From: an uncultured Acidiphilium sp.
Lineage (GTDB): Bacteria > Bacillota > Clostridia > Christensenellales > Borkfalkiaceae
Assembly (NCBI GenBank): GCA_902495325.1
Contig: CABUWK010000009.1
Location: forward strand, 1 to 64,000
DNA length: 64,000 bases
Direction of reading: 5' to 3'
In this document: one piece after another, positions 25,469-35,395 of the stretch
Layout: every line of letters starts with the position of its first letter
Position numbering within the stretch: position 1 is the stretch's first letter
The notes under the pieces: model-generated
What the model saw: only the letters and a program-made list of their open reading frames with translations
The model's database searches: none
What the model was told of the DNA's origin: nothing
Translations under genes and position numbers: made by a program

Positions 25469-28357
25469 TCACGCGGGATCTTCGGTCTGTTGCGTTTTTT
25501 GCTGCCAGATCGCGTAAAGCACCGTTCCTTCCGGAGCTTCCGCCACGTTTGCCGACTTATAGGCGACTTTTTTCGAATTTGCTTCGGTTGCCCAGCCGAT
25601 AAACGTATACCCTTCGCGCTCGGGATCGCCGAGTGCGTGTTTTGCCGTTACGTTTTCGATCCCGTTCTTCTGCATCGTGAAGGAAACCACGTAAGATTTA
25701 TCCTCCGAAAGCACGCAGTTCCAGACTACGGGCATATTCGAAGAGTTCCACGTTTTTTCCCACAAAGGACGGATCCCGTCCGCTTCCGCATAGAACGTAG
25801 CCTTATCGCAACCGTAAAACGCATGCGCGCCGAGCGTTTCGATGTTGTTTCCGAGAACGAACGACGTGACGCCGAGCCCGCGGAACGCGAATTTGCCGAT
25901 CGAACGGACGCTTGCGGGAAGAACGACTTTCGAAATATTCGTCATCTCGTAGAAAGCGTAATCGCCGATCTCTTTCAGATTGCCGCCGAACGTGACCGAC
26001 TCGACCGCGTTCGCCTTATAAAACGCGCTTTTGGAAAGGGTAAGCAGGCTGTCGGGAAGAACGATCGTTTTCATGGCGACGCAGTTTCTGAAAGCATACT
26101 GCCCGATCTCTTCCAGCCCTTCCGCGATCGTCAGGGTCGTAAGCCCTTTATAGTTGGCAAAAGCGTATCTGCCGATCGAACGGACGCTTGCGGGGATCGT
26201 AAGCGTTTGCAGTTTCGTATTGGAGGATTCGTTGTTTTTGCTGTAGAAGGCGTAATCTCCGATCTCTCTGACCGAATCGCCGAGTTCGAGAACGGCGACG
26301 TTCTGCGTGCCGTAAAAGGCGCGTTCGCCGATCGTTTCCAGTTCGGAACAGGAAGAAAGGTCGACGCCCGTCAGCGAAGTGCACCCGTAGAAGGCGCGTT
26401 CGCCGATCGTTCTCAGATAAGAGGGGAAAGATATGGAGATCAGACTTTCGCACTTATAGAACGTATACGGCGAAACGTCCCTGATATTGGAGCCGAGCGA
26501 TACCGTCCTGAGCGACGTGCACTGAGAAAATGCCCCTCTGCCGATCGTTTTCAGATTTCTGCTCGCAAGACCGTTGATACCGGTAAGCGTCGTGCATTTA
26601 TAAAAAGCATAATCGGCGATGCCGACCGTCTTTTCGTCTCTGTCCTGATCGAGCGTGATCGTAGTCGCGCTCAGACCGTTAAACCCTACGATCCAGTTGC
26701 CCGCATAAACGAGCCCCTGCGCGTCCGGCTTATCCCAAAGCCCCGTTCCGTTGAACGCATACGTTCCGACCGAACTGACGGTATCCGGAACGAGAGATCC
26801 GCCGTATAAATTGTTATCCAGCGTCTTACAGCCGTAAAACGCATAGTTCCCGATGGATTTCAGTTTGCTTTCGCCCGTCACCCTGTCGCTGAACTGCACG
26901 TTATTCAGAATAACGCACTGAGTGAAAGCATAATCGCCGATGGTTTCGATATTCGGGGCGATCACCCTTCTCAAAGCCTCGCATCCGTAGAACGCGCCGC
27001 TCCCTACATATTTCAAAGACTCCGCAAATTCCACCGTTTTCAGTTCTTTGCAGCCCCTGAACACTTCCGCGGCGATCCCGATGATACCCGTCGGGAAAGT
27101 TCCCGTCGTGATGTCCGTCACTTTAAGCCCCTTCTTTTCCGAAGAAAGGTCGATACCTTCCGTGATCCATCCGTCCGCGACGACGAACGCATATTCCGCG
27201 CCGTCCGCCGCATTTTCCTTCGCCGCATTATATAAAGCGGTCATATAAAATGCCTGGCGCCCCATCGCCGTCAAGCTGTCCGGCAGCGTGACCGACGCAA
27301 GCGCGGTATCGCTTGAAAAACAATAATCGCCGAGCGTTTCCACGCCGTCCGGCACCGTGACCGAAGCGAGCGAGGTGCATTCCCCGAAACACGATCTCCC
27401 GAAAGACTTCGTTTCCGTTTCCCCGGGGAAAACGATCTCCGTCAGCGCGGCACATCTGTAAAACGCATAGTCGCCGATCGTTCCGATTTTTTCTCCGAAC
27501 GTTAATTTCCCGATCGCGGAACTTTCCGTAAAGGCGTTTGCCCCGATCGACGTCAGACTCGCCGGGAAGGTAACCTGCGTCAATGCCTTACAGCTCGCAA
27601 ACGCGCTTTCGCCGATCGTAAGAAGCCCTTCCGGCAATTCGATCGCCTTCAGCTTTTCGCAATAAGCGAACGTATTCTCTCCGATCTCCGTGATGCTTTT
27701 CGAAAGAACGATCTCTTCGAGCGTGCGGCATCCCTGAAAAGCTTTCGTGCCGATATGGGTCACACTGTCCGTCATCGACACTTTTTTCAGTCTCGTGCCG
27801 GCATAAAACGCATTGTCTGCGATATAGGTCACGTTTTCGCCGATCGTAACGCTTTCGAGCCTGGTATTTTTAAAGGCGTTTTCGGCGATCCTGACGATCG
27901 GTTTTCCGCGGTATTCGGCTTCGATCACGAGATCTCCCGTGATCAGCGAAGAACATCTCGTCAGTTCGTACGCCGTATTGTTGTTGATCAGCGTGAACGT
28001 GCAATTGGTTTCGCGGTCTCTGTGGAAGGTGAACGCTTCCGACCAGTCGGAATCCTTCTGGTTGTCAAACCCCGCCACCGCTTTTACTCTCACCGAGTAA
28101 TCGCCTTCCGCATATTTCGAAAAATCGAATTTCGCCGTGTTGCTTTTTTCGTTTGTCTGCGTTCCTTCTTCTCCCGCTTTTTCCACCGAGAGCGCGTAAG
28201 AACGCGCGTCCGGAACGGCTTTCCAGGAAAGAACGTAGTCTTCGTTAATGGCAAAATCGCCGGGAACGGACAATGCCGTTTTCCCGCAAGACGCCATGAG
28301 TGCCATGATAAATAGGACAGACAGGCACCCGATGACTATCTTCCTGACTTTGTTCAT
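25469..28357 (-). CDS. BspA-type leucine-rich-repeat lipoprotein
   Basis: A 962-residue surface lipoprotein. The lipobox is MASC with Cys24. Residues about 30-115 look like a fibronectin-III-like module (WKAVPDARSYALSVEKAG ... DYSVRVKAVAGF). From about 115 to 895 there is an LRR_5/BspA array with repeats of 22-25 residues of the form TxIGxxAFxxCxxLxxVxLPxS (for example LKSIGNYAFYGCKTL). The last 65 residues form an InlB-type repeat (GDPEREGYTFIGWATEANSK ... VLYAIW). BspA proteins often bind host or bacterial surfaces; a ligand here is unknown. AGGAGG precedes the ATG. It sits between the VWA membrane proteins and the InlB lipoprotein on the same strand. Confidence 0.88.
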   Translation of the reverse strand: MNKVRKIVIGCLSVLFIMALMASCGKTALSVPGDFAINEDYVLSWKAVPDARSYALSVEKAGEEGTQTNEKSNTAKFDFSKYAEGDYSVRVKAVAGFDNQKDSDWSEAFTFHRDRETNCTFTLINNNTAYELTRCSSLITGDLVIEAEYRGKPIVRIAENAFKNTRLESVTIGENVTYIADNAFYAGTRLKKVSMTDSVTHIGTKAFQGCRTLEEIVLSKSITEIGENTFAYCEKLKAIELPEGLLTIGESAFASCKALTQVTFPASLTSIGANAFTESSAIGKLTFGEKIGTIGDYAFYRCAALTEIVFPGETETKSFGRSCFGECTSLASVTVPDGVETLGDYCFSSDTALASVTLPDSLTAMGRQAFYMTALYNAAKENAADGAEYAFVVADGWITEGIDLSSEKKGLKVTDITTGTFPTGIIGIAAEVFRGCKELKTVEFAESLKYVGSGAFYGCEALRRVIAPNIETIGDYAFTQCVILNNVQFSDRVTGESKLKSIGNYAFYGCKTLDNNLYGGSLVPDTVSSVGTYAFNGTGLWDKPDAQGLVYAGNWIVGFNGLSATTITLDQDRDEKTVGIADYAFYKCTTLTGINGLASRNLKTIGRGAFSQCTSLRTVSLGSNIRDVSPYTFYKCESLISISFPSYLRTIGERAFYGCTSLTGVDLSSCSELETIGERAFYGTQNVAVLELGDSVREIGDYAFYSKNNESSNTKLQTLTIPASVRSIGRYAFANYKGLTTLTIAEGLEEIGQYAFRNCVAMKTIVLPDSLLTLSKSAFYKANAVESVTFGGNLKEIGDYAFYEMTNISKVVLPASVRSIGKFAFRGLGVTSFVLGNNIETLGAHAFYGCDKATFYAEADGIRPLWEKTWNSSNMPVVWNCVLSEDKSYVVSFTMQKNGIENVTAKHALGDPEREGYTFIGWATEANSKKVAYKSANVAEAPEGTVLYAIWQQKTQQTEDPA

Positions 28358-28453
28358 TTTTGTCCTCCTATGGAATGAAGGGAAAGGGAAGTTTTCGGCT
28401 TTCCCCGCAAGTGCCCTTGTATGCGACGGGACAAACCCCCCGCCGGCGTTTCG

Positions 28454-31339
28454 TTATCTGTCCGCGCGCCGCGCCGCGATCAGCTCGTGAGGCCATTTGA
28501 ATTTGAACTTCCTCACGGCGATCTCCGTTACGAATAACACGACGGCAAGAATGATGAACAGATATCTCGGATCGAAAACTTTTTCCACAGTCTTGTCGAA
28601 ATCGTCGAATATTTCGTTGATATTCTCCTCGCTTCCGATCACCTTTCCGTTTCCTCTCTTTGTAAGCGGATCGAAAAATCCCGCCGCGTAATCGACCGAA
28701 CTATCCTGCATGGACAGGTCGTATTCTTTCGAATAAGAGAAAACTTTGTAGATCGTATACGAGGCGAGCACCGTTCCCGCTTCGTCTTTTTTCTCGATCG
28801 AAACGATGTAAACGCCCGCTTTTTTCACGACGAACTGACATCTGCTGTAACCGTTTTCGTCGGAAAGAGCGAGGGTTACGTAAACGTCGTTATCGTTGCC
28901 GGAAACGGAATTGAGCGATATAACGCCGTCTTCGGCGGCATCCGTCTCGCGGATACTGCCCTCGATCCGTTCTCCCTGTTTCAGCGTGGTGAAAATACTG
29001 AGTTTGTTGCCGTAGTTATCTTCCGTCATTTCGACGTTCATTTCGTTGGGACGGATGTTTTTCGTCGGCATCAGATTGCTGACCATATTCCATATCAGCT
29101 GTCTTGCGTTTTCGGATCCCATAAACGCCGCCGACCAATCGGAAGCCTGCAGATCGCACATAAAACTTCCGACCATGCCGTTGCCCAGTTTCCACTGTGC
29201 GTAAATCGGCACTTCATAGTCGCCGACAAGAATGAGGTCGGCGGAAGATCTCGCCTTTACCCCGTAAAACCCGCCGAGCGTTTCCGTATCGAGCTGATCC
29301 AGATCTCTCCCCGACGAATCCTTGCGGTAGGTAACCCCGGATACGACGGAGCTGATTCTGTTTTTCACCGTCAGATAGAAGGGCTTTTCGTTCACTTCTT
29401 TGATTTCGGGAACGTTCAGCTCTTCACGCATGTCTCCGGGAAGTTTCGTGATATTCGTGCTGTCGTAAACGAGCGGCTTTCTCGTGCCGGTCGGGTTTCC
29501 GGATTCGTCCTTCGGACCCGCCGCGTCGATAAGGCTTTGCATCTTTTCGACGTTGGTCTTGTCGTTCAGACCGATCCCGACGATCGAAAGGGTGATGTTA
29601 TCCGATTCGTAACCGGACGCAAGATCCGTCCGGCACTGTTCGAGCTGATTGTCCGGCACCGCGCCGTCGGTCACGATGATAATGTGCCGTTTATCGACAT
29701 TTTTCTGCGCCCTCAGCGCTCTCGATGCCGCACGGATCGCCCCGACGAACACCGTTCCGCCCTGCGCGTCTCCGATGTCGTTCTGAATGGCGTTGATAAT
29801 AACGTCTCTCTGCGCGACCGACGTCAGGCGGAGAATGTATTCGTAATCGCTGTCGAGCGTCATGAGCCCGTAATAGTCACGGTCGGTCAGCGCGTTCAGA
29901 CATTCGCCCGCGCCTTCCTTCGCCCATTCGAGGTACGTTTTGTCTCCCGCGCTCGAGTTCATGGAACCCGAACGGTCGACGATCACCATGACCGCCACGG
30001 GGGGCGTGTAATCGACGGCGAGAACGGGAAGCATGGACTGATAGAGCGTACCACTCATGTCCGCCCTGTTATAGGCGTTTGCGTTTTCGCCCGTGTCGTC
30101 CGTACCGCCGCTCGTGAAAAGCCCGCCGCCGTAATCGTTTACGTAAGAATACAGCATTTCGTCGAACTTTTCCGGCATCAGCGAGTTCGTGAGATCGGCG
30201 TTGGAAATATTGTTCAGGATCACCTGATCGTACGCGCGGAGTTCGTCCACGCTTTTCGGCATATTCGTTCCGCTCTCGTCGTAAACGTTCGCAACGGTAA
30301 CGGTATACTTTCCTTCCTGTAAAATACCTTTCAGCTCATCCGATTCCCCTTCCGCCCTTTCGAGGATCAGAACTTTATCGAAGTCCTCGATGAGATAATA
30401 AGAGGTAAACGTGTTGTTCTGCGAAACGACGTCTTCCGAGCCGCTCGCCGGCTTAAGCGTAAAGGTTACTTTGTGTAAGTTTTTATCTCCCGTGAAGGTA
30501 TGTTTGAAAGAAACGGACTTCTCACCGCCGCTGATCGTAAGTTCGGCTTCTTCCGCGGGATACTCTTCGCCGTTATCGGTAAGAGAAATCTTCATCGAAA
30601 TTTCTCTGTCGGCTGTCGTTTCCCGATCGGATACGCCGGCAACGGTAACGTCGATCGTACATTCTTCGCCCGCTTTCACATGGTAATCGGGCATTTTCAC
30701 GTCGACGATGCGCGCGTCGTTTCCCCCGAACGAAGAAGGGATGTTCACGGCGTCGATCGAAATGTTTTTCGCGACGATCCCGCGGATGACGGAAAGGGCG
30801 TTTTCGTCCGTTTCTTTTCCGTCCGTGATCAGTACGATCTTTCCGTTCGCGCCGGAAGAAAAGAGTCCGGAAGCGTAAGTCAGAGCCGCGGCGATGTTCG
30901 TCGCGCTCGTATCCGGTTTCTCCGCCGACAGATACGTTTCGTAAGCTTCCGCCGTTTTATCGGTAAACGGGACGACGTATTTCTGCGTATATCCGAACGT
31001 TACGATGCCGACGTTGAACTTGTCGAACCGGCTCGTCTGCAAAATGCTTTCAACGAAATGATCTCTCGCCTGCCGCGATTCTTCTTCCGTGTCGGAAACG
31101 TCTACCACGAGAAGGACTTCGTTGCTCTTGTTCGGCGTTTGCGCACGGACGGTCATTCCGGCGAAAACGGAAACGGAAAGGACCATCACGATGAGCTGCA
31201 ACACGATCGCCGTCACGCGGTTTCTCGTTCTTCTGTACTTTTTCGCCAGTCTGAAATAGGGGAAAAGAACGACAAACAGCGCGGGGATCAGGATCAGTAA
31301 AAACCAGGGATGAGAAAAATCAATAAAAATACGTTTCAT
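28454..31339 (-). CDS. membrane-anchored double von Willebrand A protein
   Basis: A 961-residue membrane protein. Two N-terminal helices (about 12-28 and 42-62) resemble BatA/BatB-like proteins. The first VWA domain (74-215) has a degenerate metal site (VVDVSDTEEES). A class I glutamine-amidotransferase-like segment is suggested at about 320-440 (DQVILNNISNADL, GGGLFTSGG). The second VWA domain (about 448-640) has an intact MIDAS, Asp455-Ser457-Ser459 in DRSGSMNSS. A beta-rich region and a C-terminal helix (LFIILAVVLFVTEIAVRKF) follow. It is the fourth of four Bat-type genes (MoxR, DUF58, VWA, VWA). Such operons are linked to metal-dependent assembly or stress responses, but the client here is unknown. 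Confidence 0.85.
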   Translation of the reverse strand: MKRIFIDFSHPWFLLILIPALFVVLFPYFRLAKKYRRTRNRVTAIVLQLIVMVLSVSVFAGMTVRAQTPNKSNEVLLVVDVSDTEEESRQARDHFVESILQTSRFDKFNVGIVTFGYTQKYVVPFTDKTAEAYETYLSAEKPDTSATNIAAALTYASGLFSSGANGKIVLITDGKETDENALSVIRGIVAKNISIDAVNIPSSFGGNDARIVDVKMPDYHVKAGEECTIDVTVAGVSDRETTADREISMKISLTDNGEEYPAEEAELTISGGEKSVSFKHTFTGDKNLHKVTFTLKPASGSEDVVSQNNTFTSYYLIEDFDKVLILERAEGESDELKGILQEGKYTVTVANVYDESGTNMPKSVDELRAYDQVILNNISNADLTNSLMPEKFDEMLYSYVNDYGGGLFTSGGTDDTGENANAYNRADMSGTLYQSMLPVLAVDYTPPVAVMVIVDRSGSMNSSAGDKTYLEWAKEGAGECLNALTDRDYYGLMTLDSDYEYILRLTSVAQRDVIINAIQNDIGDAQGGTVFVGAIRAASRALRAQKNVDKRHIIIVTDGAVPDNQLEQCRTDLASGYESDNITLSIVGIGLNDKTNVEKMQSLIDAAGPKDESGNPTGTRKPLVYDSTNITKLPGDMREELNVPEIKEVNEKPFYLTVKNRISSVVSGVTYRKDSSGRDLDQLDTETLGGFYGVKARSSADLILVGDYEVPIYAQWKLGNGMVGSFMCDLQASDWSAAFMGSENARQLIWNMVSNLMPTKNIRPNEMNVEMTEDNYGNKLSIFTTLKQGERIEGSIRETDAAEDGVISLNSVSGNDNDVYVTLALSDENGYSRCQFVVKKAGVYIVSIEKKDEAGTVLASYTIYKVFSYSKEYDLSMQDSSVDYAAGFFDPLTKRGNGKVIGSEENINEIFDDFDKTVEKVFDPRYLFIILAVVLFVTEIAVRKFKFKWPHELIAARRADR

Positions 31340-31354
31340 ATATCTCCTCTCCCC

Positions 31355-33352
31355 TTAGAAATTCTCTTTGATCTGAAGAAGCCATTCGATGAACAGCAGC
31401 GCGACGAGCGCGCCCGCCACGTAGGTCAGCAGATCGCTGTAGAAGTCATTCGAAGCGTTCGTCTGATAAGGACTTACGACCGAATCTTCCACGGCAAAAA
31501 TATTGCTTTCCGCCGCAGGGATCTTCACATAAAAACTGTCGTCTACGTTTTTCCCGAAGATCGTCGTCTGCGAAATACTGTAAGCACCCGGAACGGTGAC
31601 GTTCATCTTAGCCGGAAACTCGTTGAATTCGGTCACGTTGCCCGCGCCGTTTACGGAAAGAGATTTTCCCATCGCGCGAAGGGTAACGGTTTCGCCCACT
31701 TCGTAAACGGATTTTTCCACTGCGGAGGGGAAAACGTGATTGAACATATTGGACATCAGCGTGGGCCAGTCTTTCAGAATGGGCAGCCACGAATAATGCA
31801 AACTGAACGTCAGCACCGCCGTTATCTTATCCTCCGTCTCTCTGTATAAAAGAGCGGGATAGCCGTCGATCGTATTCAGAAGGCTCTTGTAAGAGGTATC
31901 GTAATCGGTGATCCTCGTGTATTGACGAAGCAGAATGTCGCCGGGCGTAAGATTCGCGATGATCGGATTTAGGTCGTCGTCGCCGAAGGCAAGATACTGA
32001 TCCGTATTCCATTTGTAAGTACCGCCCATCGTGAATCCCGCACCGACGGGCGCTGTGTTCGGGTCGATCAGGAAAACAAAACCGTCTGTCGGCAATTCGC
32101 TCGGCATCGTGTGTTCGAAAATGTAAAAATCGTATCCGCTGATCACCGGTTCGCCCTTTTTGATCTCGTCGATCGTGATATCCCATTCTTCGCCGTAAAT
32201 CGACTGAAGAACGAGCAGTATACTGCTGACGAAGGTATTGACGGACGATTCGTTGCCGATCATACTGAAATATTCGATTTTCAAAGGATTTTTGCTTCCG
32301 CCGTAAATTTCGAACGTGTTGTCGTCCGTGAAGGAATCTTTCTCTCCGTCGGGAAGTTCGATCGAAACGGAGATCCTTTTATAAGAGAAAAACCGATCGT
32401 CTTCGTCGATCCCGACGACCTGCGTTTTTTCACTCTCTTCCGTATCTCCGCTGCCTTCGTTATAACGGAAAATAAGCGTCGTCGTGCCGTTGCCCTGACA
32501 CCTTACGTCGGCGGAAAGACGAATTTCTTTGCCGCTATCGTCCTGATCCACGGAAGTGATGTTTGCCCCCGTAACGTTCGCAACTACGGACAATTCGTTA
32601 TCCACCCCGTAGCTCGCAACGTTTACGACGAGATTATAATACCCTTCCACTTTCTCGGTATAAGCGTTCAGGATCGCCGCATTCCACTCTTTTTCGGAGC
32701 TTCTGACGTCGCCGTAACAAACTTTTATGCCTTTCGGCACGTTATAATATTCTTTATCGGTATAAATATAAATTTCCGCGTCCGGATTTTCCTCGAAGAT
32801 CGATTCGCACATTTTCACCGCGGAATCGATATCGGAAGCGCCGTAACCGCAATCCTGCCCGTAGAGTTCGTCGAGCGAGGTTTTCACCGTTTCCCGGAGA
32901 TCCGCGCCGCAGCTCTGTAAAAGAAAAGAAGGTTCGGCGTCGGCAACGATAACGGAAATCCTGCCGTCCGAATCCAGAACGCTGTTCGCGAGATCTCTCG
33001 TCGCGGAGACCGCCCGCTGATATCTCGTAACGCCGTTCGTCGTCGTTTTCATACTGGCGGAAGCGTCGACGATCGCGATGACTTCCGGTTTATCCGAAAC
33101 GATTTTCAGTATCTTTACCGGATGCGCCAGGATCAGCGAGCACGCGGTAACGATAAGGATCTGGCAGATAATAAGAATGATATCTCTTAACCTGCTTGTA
33201 GGCAGTTTTTTCTTTCTGAATTTTAAACTGAGCTTCCAGACGAAAGTACTCGATATTATTTTCTGCTGGTAATTCGGTTTTATGATGTATATAATAATCA
33301 ATATTATAATACCCAGTAAACCCAAAAGACCGAGAGGGGTCAAAAAACTCAT
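31355..33352 (-). CDS. BatA-like VWA membrane protein
   Basis: A 665-residue membrane protein. The N terminus matches the aerotolerance-operon BatA type: helix 8-25 (LLGLLGIIILIIIYIIKP), a basic loop (KFRKKKLPTSRLRD) and helix 57-77 (IILIICQILIVTACSLIL). A VWA domain follows, with MIDAS Asp96-Ser98-Ser100 in VIAIVDASASMK. The middle is an Ig-like and beta-rich extracellular region, and a C-terminal helix (YVAGALVALLFIEWLL) anchors the end. The start overlaps the DUF58 stop by 4 bases (ATGA), which implies coupled translation. It probably acts with the MoxR ATPase and DUF58 protein; partners are inferred from order. Confidence 0.88.
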   Translation of the reverse strand: MSFLTPLGLLGLLGIIILIIIYIIKPNYQQKIISSTFVWKLSLKFRKKKLPTSRLRDIILIICQILIVTACSLILAHPVKILKIVSDKPEVIAIVDASASMKTTTNGVTRYQRAVSATRDLANSVLDSDGRISVIVADAEPSFLLQSCGADLRETVKTSLDELYGQDCGYGASDIDSAVKMCESIFEENPDAEIYIYTDKEYYNVPKGIKVCYGDVRSSEKEWNAAILNAYTEKVEGYYNLVVNVASYGVDNELSVVANVTGANITSVDQDDSGKEIRLSADVRCQGNGTTTLIFRYNEGSGDTEESEKTQVVGIDEDDRFFSYKRISVSIELPDGEKDSFTDDNTFEIYGGSKNPLKIEYFSMIGNESSVNTFVSSILLVLQSIYGEEWDITIDEIKKGEPVISGYDFYIFEHTMPSELPTDGFVFLIDPNTAPVGAGFTMGGTYKWNTDQYLAFGDDDLNPIIANLTPGDILLRQYTRITDYDTSYKSLLNTIDGYPALLYRETEDKITAVLTFSLHYSWLPILKDWPTLMSNMFNHVFPSAVEKSVYEVGETVTLRAMGKSLSVNGAGNVTEFNEFPAKMNVTVPGAYSISQTTIFGKNVDDSFYVKIPAAESNIFAVEDSVVSPYQTNASNDFYSDLLTYVAGALVALLFIEWLLQIKENF

Positions 33353-34248
33353 GACATTACACCAACCTTTAACAACTCTCCGAACAAAACCTTTTCAATC
33401 GGTTGGTCGGTACTGACGGAAATATAATCGACGTCACGCTTGGAACAGAACGATCTCATTTCCGCACGGAAAGCTTCGAAGGCTTCTCCGTATGCCTTCT
33501 GCATCGTACGTGTGATCCTTAATTTCATGTTTCTGGGATCCGTCATGTCCGCGGATTCCGAGTCGATCAGGTTCACTCTGCCGTCGTATAACGGATCGAT
33601 CTCGTCGGGAGACAAGATCTGAACGAGCAGGACCTGTCTTTTTTTGTAGCGGAGATATTCCACCGCTTTTTTCCAGTCGCTATCCGTGAAAAAATCGGAA
33701 ACGATCACCGAAAGCCCGTTGTTCGAGCTCGTGTCGGGACAGGAAGCGACGCATTTTTCGATGTCCGCTTCTTCGTCGAACGTGACGTTCTCCAGCTGGC
33801 TGATCGCCCTGAAAAACGCCGTTTTTCCGATGATGGTTCCGAAAGGATTTTCCGTTTTTTCGCCTTTCATGATATTGAAAGTCACTTTATCCATGTTCTG
33901 CACGGCAAGAAACCCGAGCGCCGCCGCCGCCCCGATCGCATAAGCCGCTTTCGACGGGTTGTCCTTTCCCATCGAGGCGGAACAGTCCAGAAAAATCTGG
34001 ATCTGCATCTGCCTTTCGTCCGTAAAGAGCTTCAGAAAGTACTTTTCGAACCTGCTGTAAAGATTCCAGTCGATACGGCGGATATCGTCTCCCAGCTGAT
34101 ACTCGCGGAAATCCGCGAATTCGACCGTCTGACCGTAAGAATTCACGAGATGTTTTCCGCCGAAATACCCTGCGAGATTAGATTTTAAATTTAACGATAA
34201 CGTTTCGAGCCGACTGAAAAACTGATCGTTTAAAAAAGACACTTTCAT
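33349..34248 (-). CDS. DUF58 protein (MoxR-associated)
   Basis: A 299-residue protein of the DUF58 family, usually encoded next to MoxR. The conserved DUF58 block is EFADFREYQLGDDIRRIDWNLYSRFEKYFLKLF (residues about 43-75). A VWA-like stretch follows with FLDCSASMG (Asp88, Ser90, Ser92). No clear membrane helix is seen, so it is probably cytoplasmic. It starts about 30 bases after MoxR and ends overlapping the BatA-like gene. DUF58 proteins are thought to be adaptors or chaperone partners of MoxR ATPases; the direct activity is not established. Confidence 0.92.
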   Translation of the reverse strand: MKVSFLNDQFFSRLETLSLNLKSNLAGYFGGKHLVNSYGQTVEFADFREYQLGDDIRRIDWNLYSRFEKYFLKLFTDERQMQIQIFLDCSASMGKDNPSKAAYAIGAAAALGFLAVQNMDKVTFNIMKGEKTENPFGTIIGKTAFFRAISQLENVTFDEEADIEKCVASCPDTSSNNGLSVIVSDFFTDSDWKKAVEYLRYKKRQVLLVQILSPDEIDPLYDGRVNLIDSESADMTDPRNMKLRITRTMQKAYGEAFEAFRAEMRSFCSKRDVDYISVSTDQPIEKVLFGELLKVGVMS

Positions 34249-34279
34249 TCCGAATACTCCGGTCGGTCACAGCCGACGC

Positions 34280-35278
34280 TTACTTTTTCGCTTTAAAATT
34301 TTTGCTCACTTCGTCGACGATCATTTTGATGGTATCGTCGGCGGAAACGCGCTCCGCGATCGCTTCGAAGTTCATCTTCAGACGGTGACGGAGAACGGGA
34401 TAAGCAAGCTCGTTGATATCCGCATAGGAAACGTTGAATCTGCCCTTGATGAGCGCAACGACCTTCGCCGCGGAGATAAGTGCCTGTCCCGCACGGGGGC
34501 TCGCGCCGACCCTGACGTATTTCTTCGCTGCTTCCGAAGCGTTTTCGCTGTTCGGATGGGTCGCCGAGGTAAGCGTCATGGCGTATCTCAATACTTCTTC
34601 CGCAACGGGGATCTGATTCGCGGTCTCTCTCATTTTAAGAAGCTGTTCGCCGTTACAAGCGGGCTCTGCAACTTCCGCCATCGTCTTCTGCGTCATATCG
34701 ACGATCTGCATCAGCTCTTCGAGGCTCGGATTGGGAACGATGAGTTTAAACATGAAACGGTCCATCTGCGCCTCGGGAAGAGGATAGGTACCGTCCTGCT
34801 CGATGGGGTTCTGCGTCGCGAGGACGAAGAACGGTTCGGCAAGTTTTCTCGAAACGCCCATAACGGTGACCGTGTGTTCCTGCATCGCCTCGAGAAGAGC
34901 CGACTGCGTTTTCGGCGTGGCACGGTTGATTTCGTCGGCAAGAATGATATTCGAGAAAATCGGACCGGGCTGGAAACGGAAAGAGGAATTCCCCTCTTCG
35001 TCCTTCACGATGATGTTGGTACCGGTAACGTCCGCAGGCATCAGGTCGGGCGTGAACTGGATACGGGAGAACGGAAGATCGAAAACTCTTCCGAGCGATC
35101 TTACGAGTCTCGTTTTTCCTACGCCGGGAACCCCTTCCAGAAGAACGTTGCCGCCTGCGATCATCGCGACGATCGTTCCTTCGACAACGTCTCTCTGACC
35201 GATGACGTCGCGGGCGACCTGTTTGAAAATTTCGTTACACTGTGCGCTGAACTGTTCGATGTCCTTTTCTGTAATCAT
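34280..35278 (-). CDS. MoxR-family AAA+ ATPase
   Basis: A 332-residue cytoplasmic AAA+ ATPase. Walker A is GVPGVGKTRLVR (residues 49-60), Walker B is IILADEINRATP (111-122). The sensor motif LATQNPIEQDGTYPLPEAQMDRFM and the C-terminal lid (ASPRAGQAL) are typical of MoxR. These ATPases act as chaperones that activate or assemble VWA-containing or metal-dependent complexes. Here the next three genes are DUF58 and two VWA membrane proteins, the classic arrangement. It follows the 342-residue membrane protein after a 117-base gap that holds a GC-rich hairpin. Confidence 0.96.
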   Translation of the reverse strand: MITEKDIEQFSAQCNEIFKQVARDVIGQRDVVEGTIVAMIAGGNVLLEGVPGVGKTRLVRSLGRVFDLPFSRIQFTPDLMPADVTGTNIIVKDEEGNSSFRFQPGPIFSNIILADEINRATPKTQSALLEAMQEHTVTVMGVSRKLAEPFFVLATQNPIEQDGTYPLPEAQMDRFMFKLIVPNPSLEELMQIVDMTQKTMAEVAEPACNGEQLLKMRETANQIPVAEEVLRYAMTLTSATHPNSENASEAAKKYVRVGASPRAGQALISAAKVVALIKGRFNVSYADINELAYPVLRHRLKMNFEAIAERVSADDTIKMIVDEVSKNFKAKK

Positions 35279-35309
35279 GATGTATCTCTCTGTCTTTATT
35301 ATTTTATGG

Positions 35310-35336
35310 CGCGGCGCGGCCGGATCGACCGCGCGG
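35310..35336 (-). promoter_or_regulatory. GC-rich hairpin upstream of the MoxR gene
   Basis: GCGCGG and CCGCGC arms around a 9-base loop (core 35314-35334), with no T run. It lies between the first and second genes of the unit and may set their relative mRNA levels. Confidence 0.45.
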
Positions 35337-35395
35337 CACCTATGATCGGTTCTTTTTCCAAAGGAAATGGTATAATCATGTGTTTCCGTTAACTT

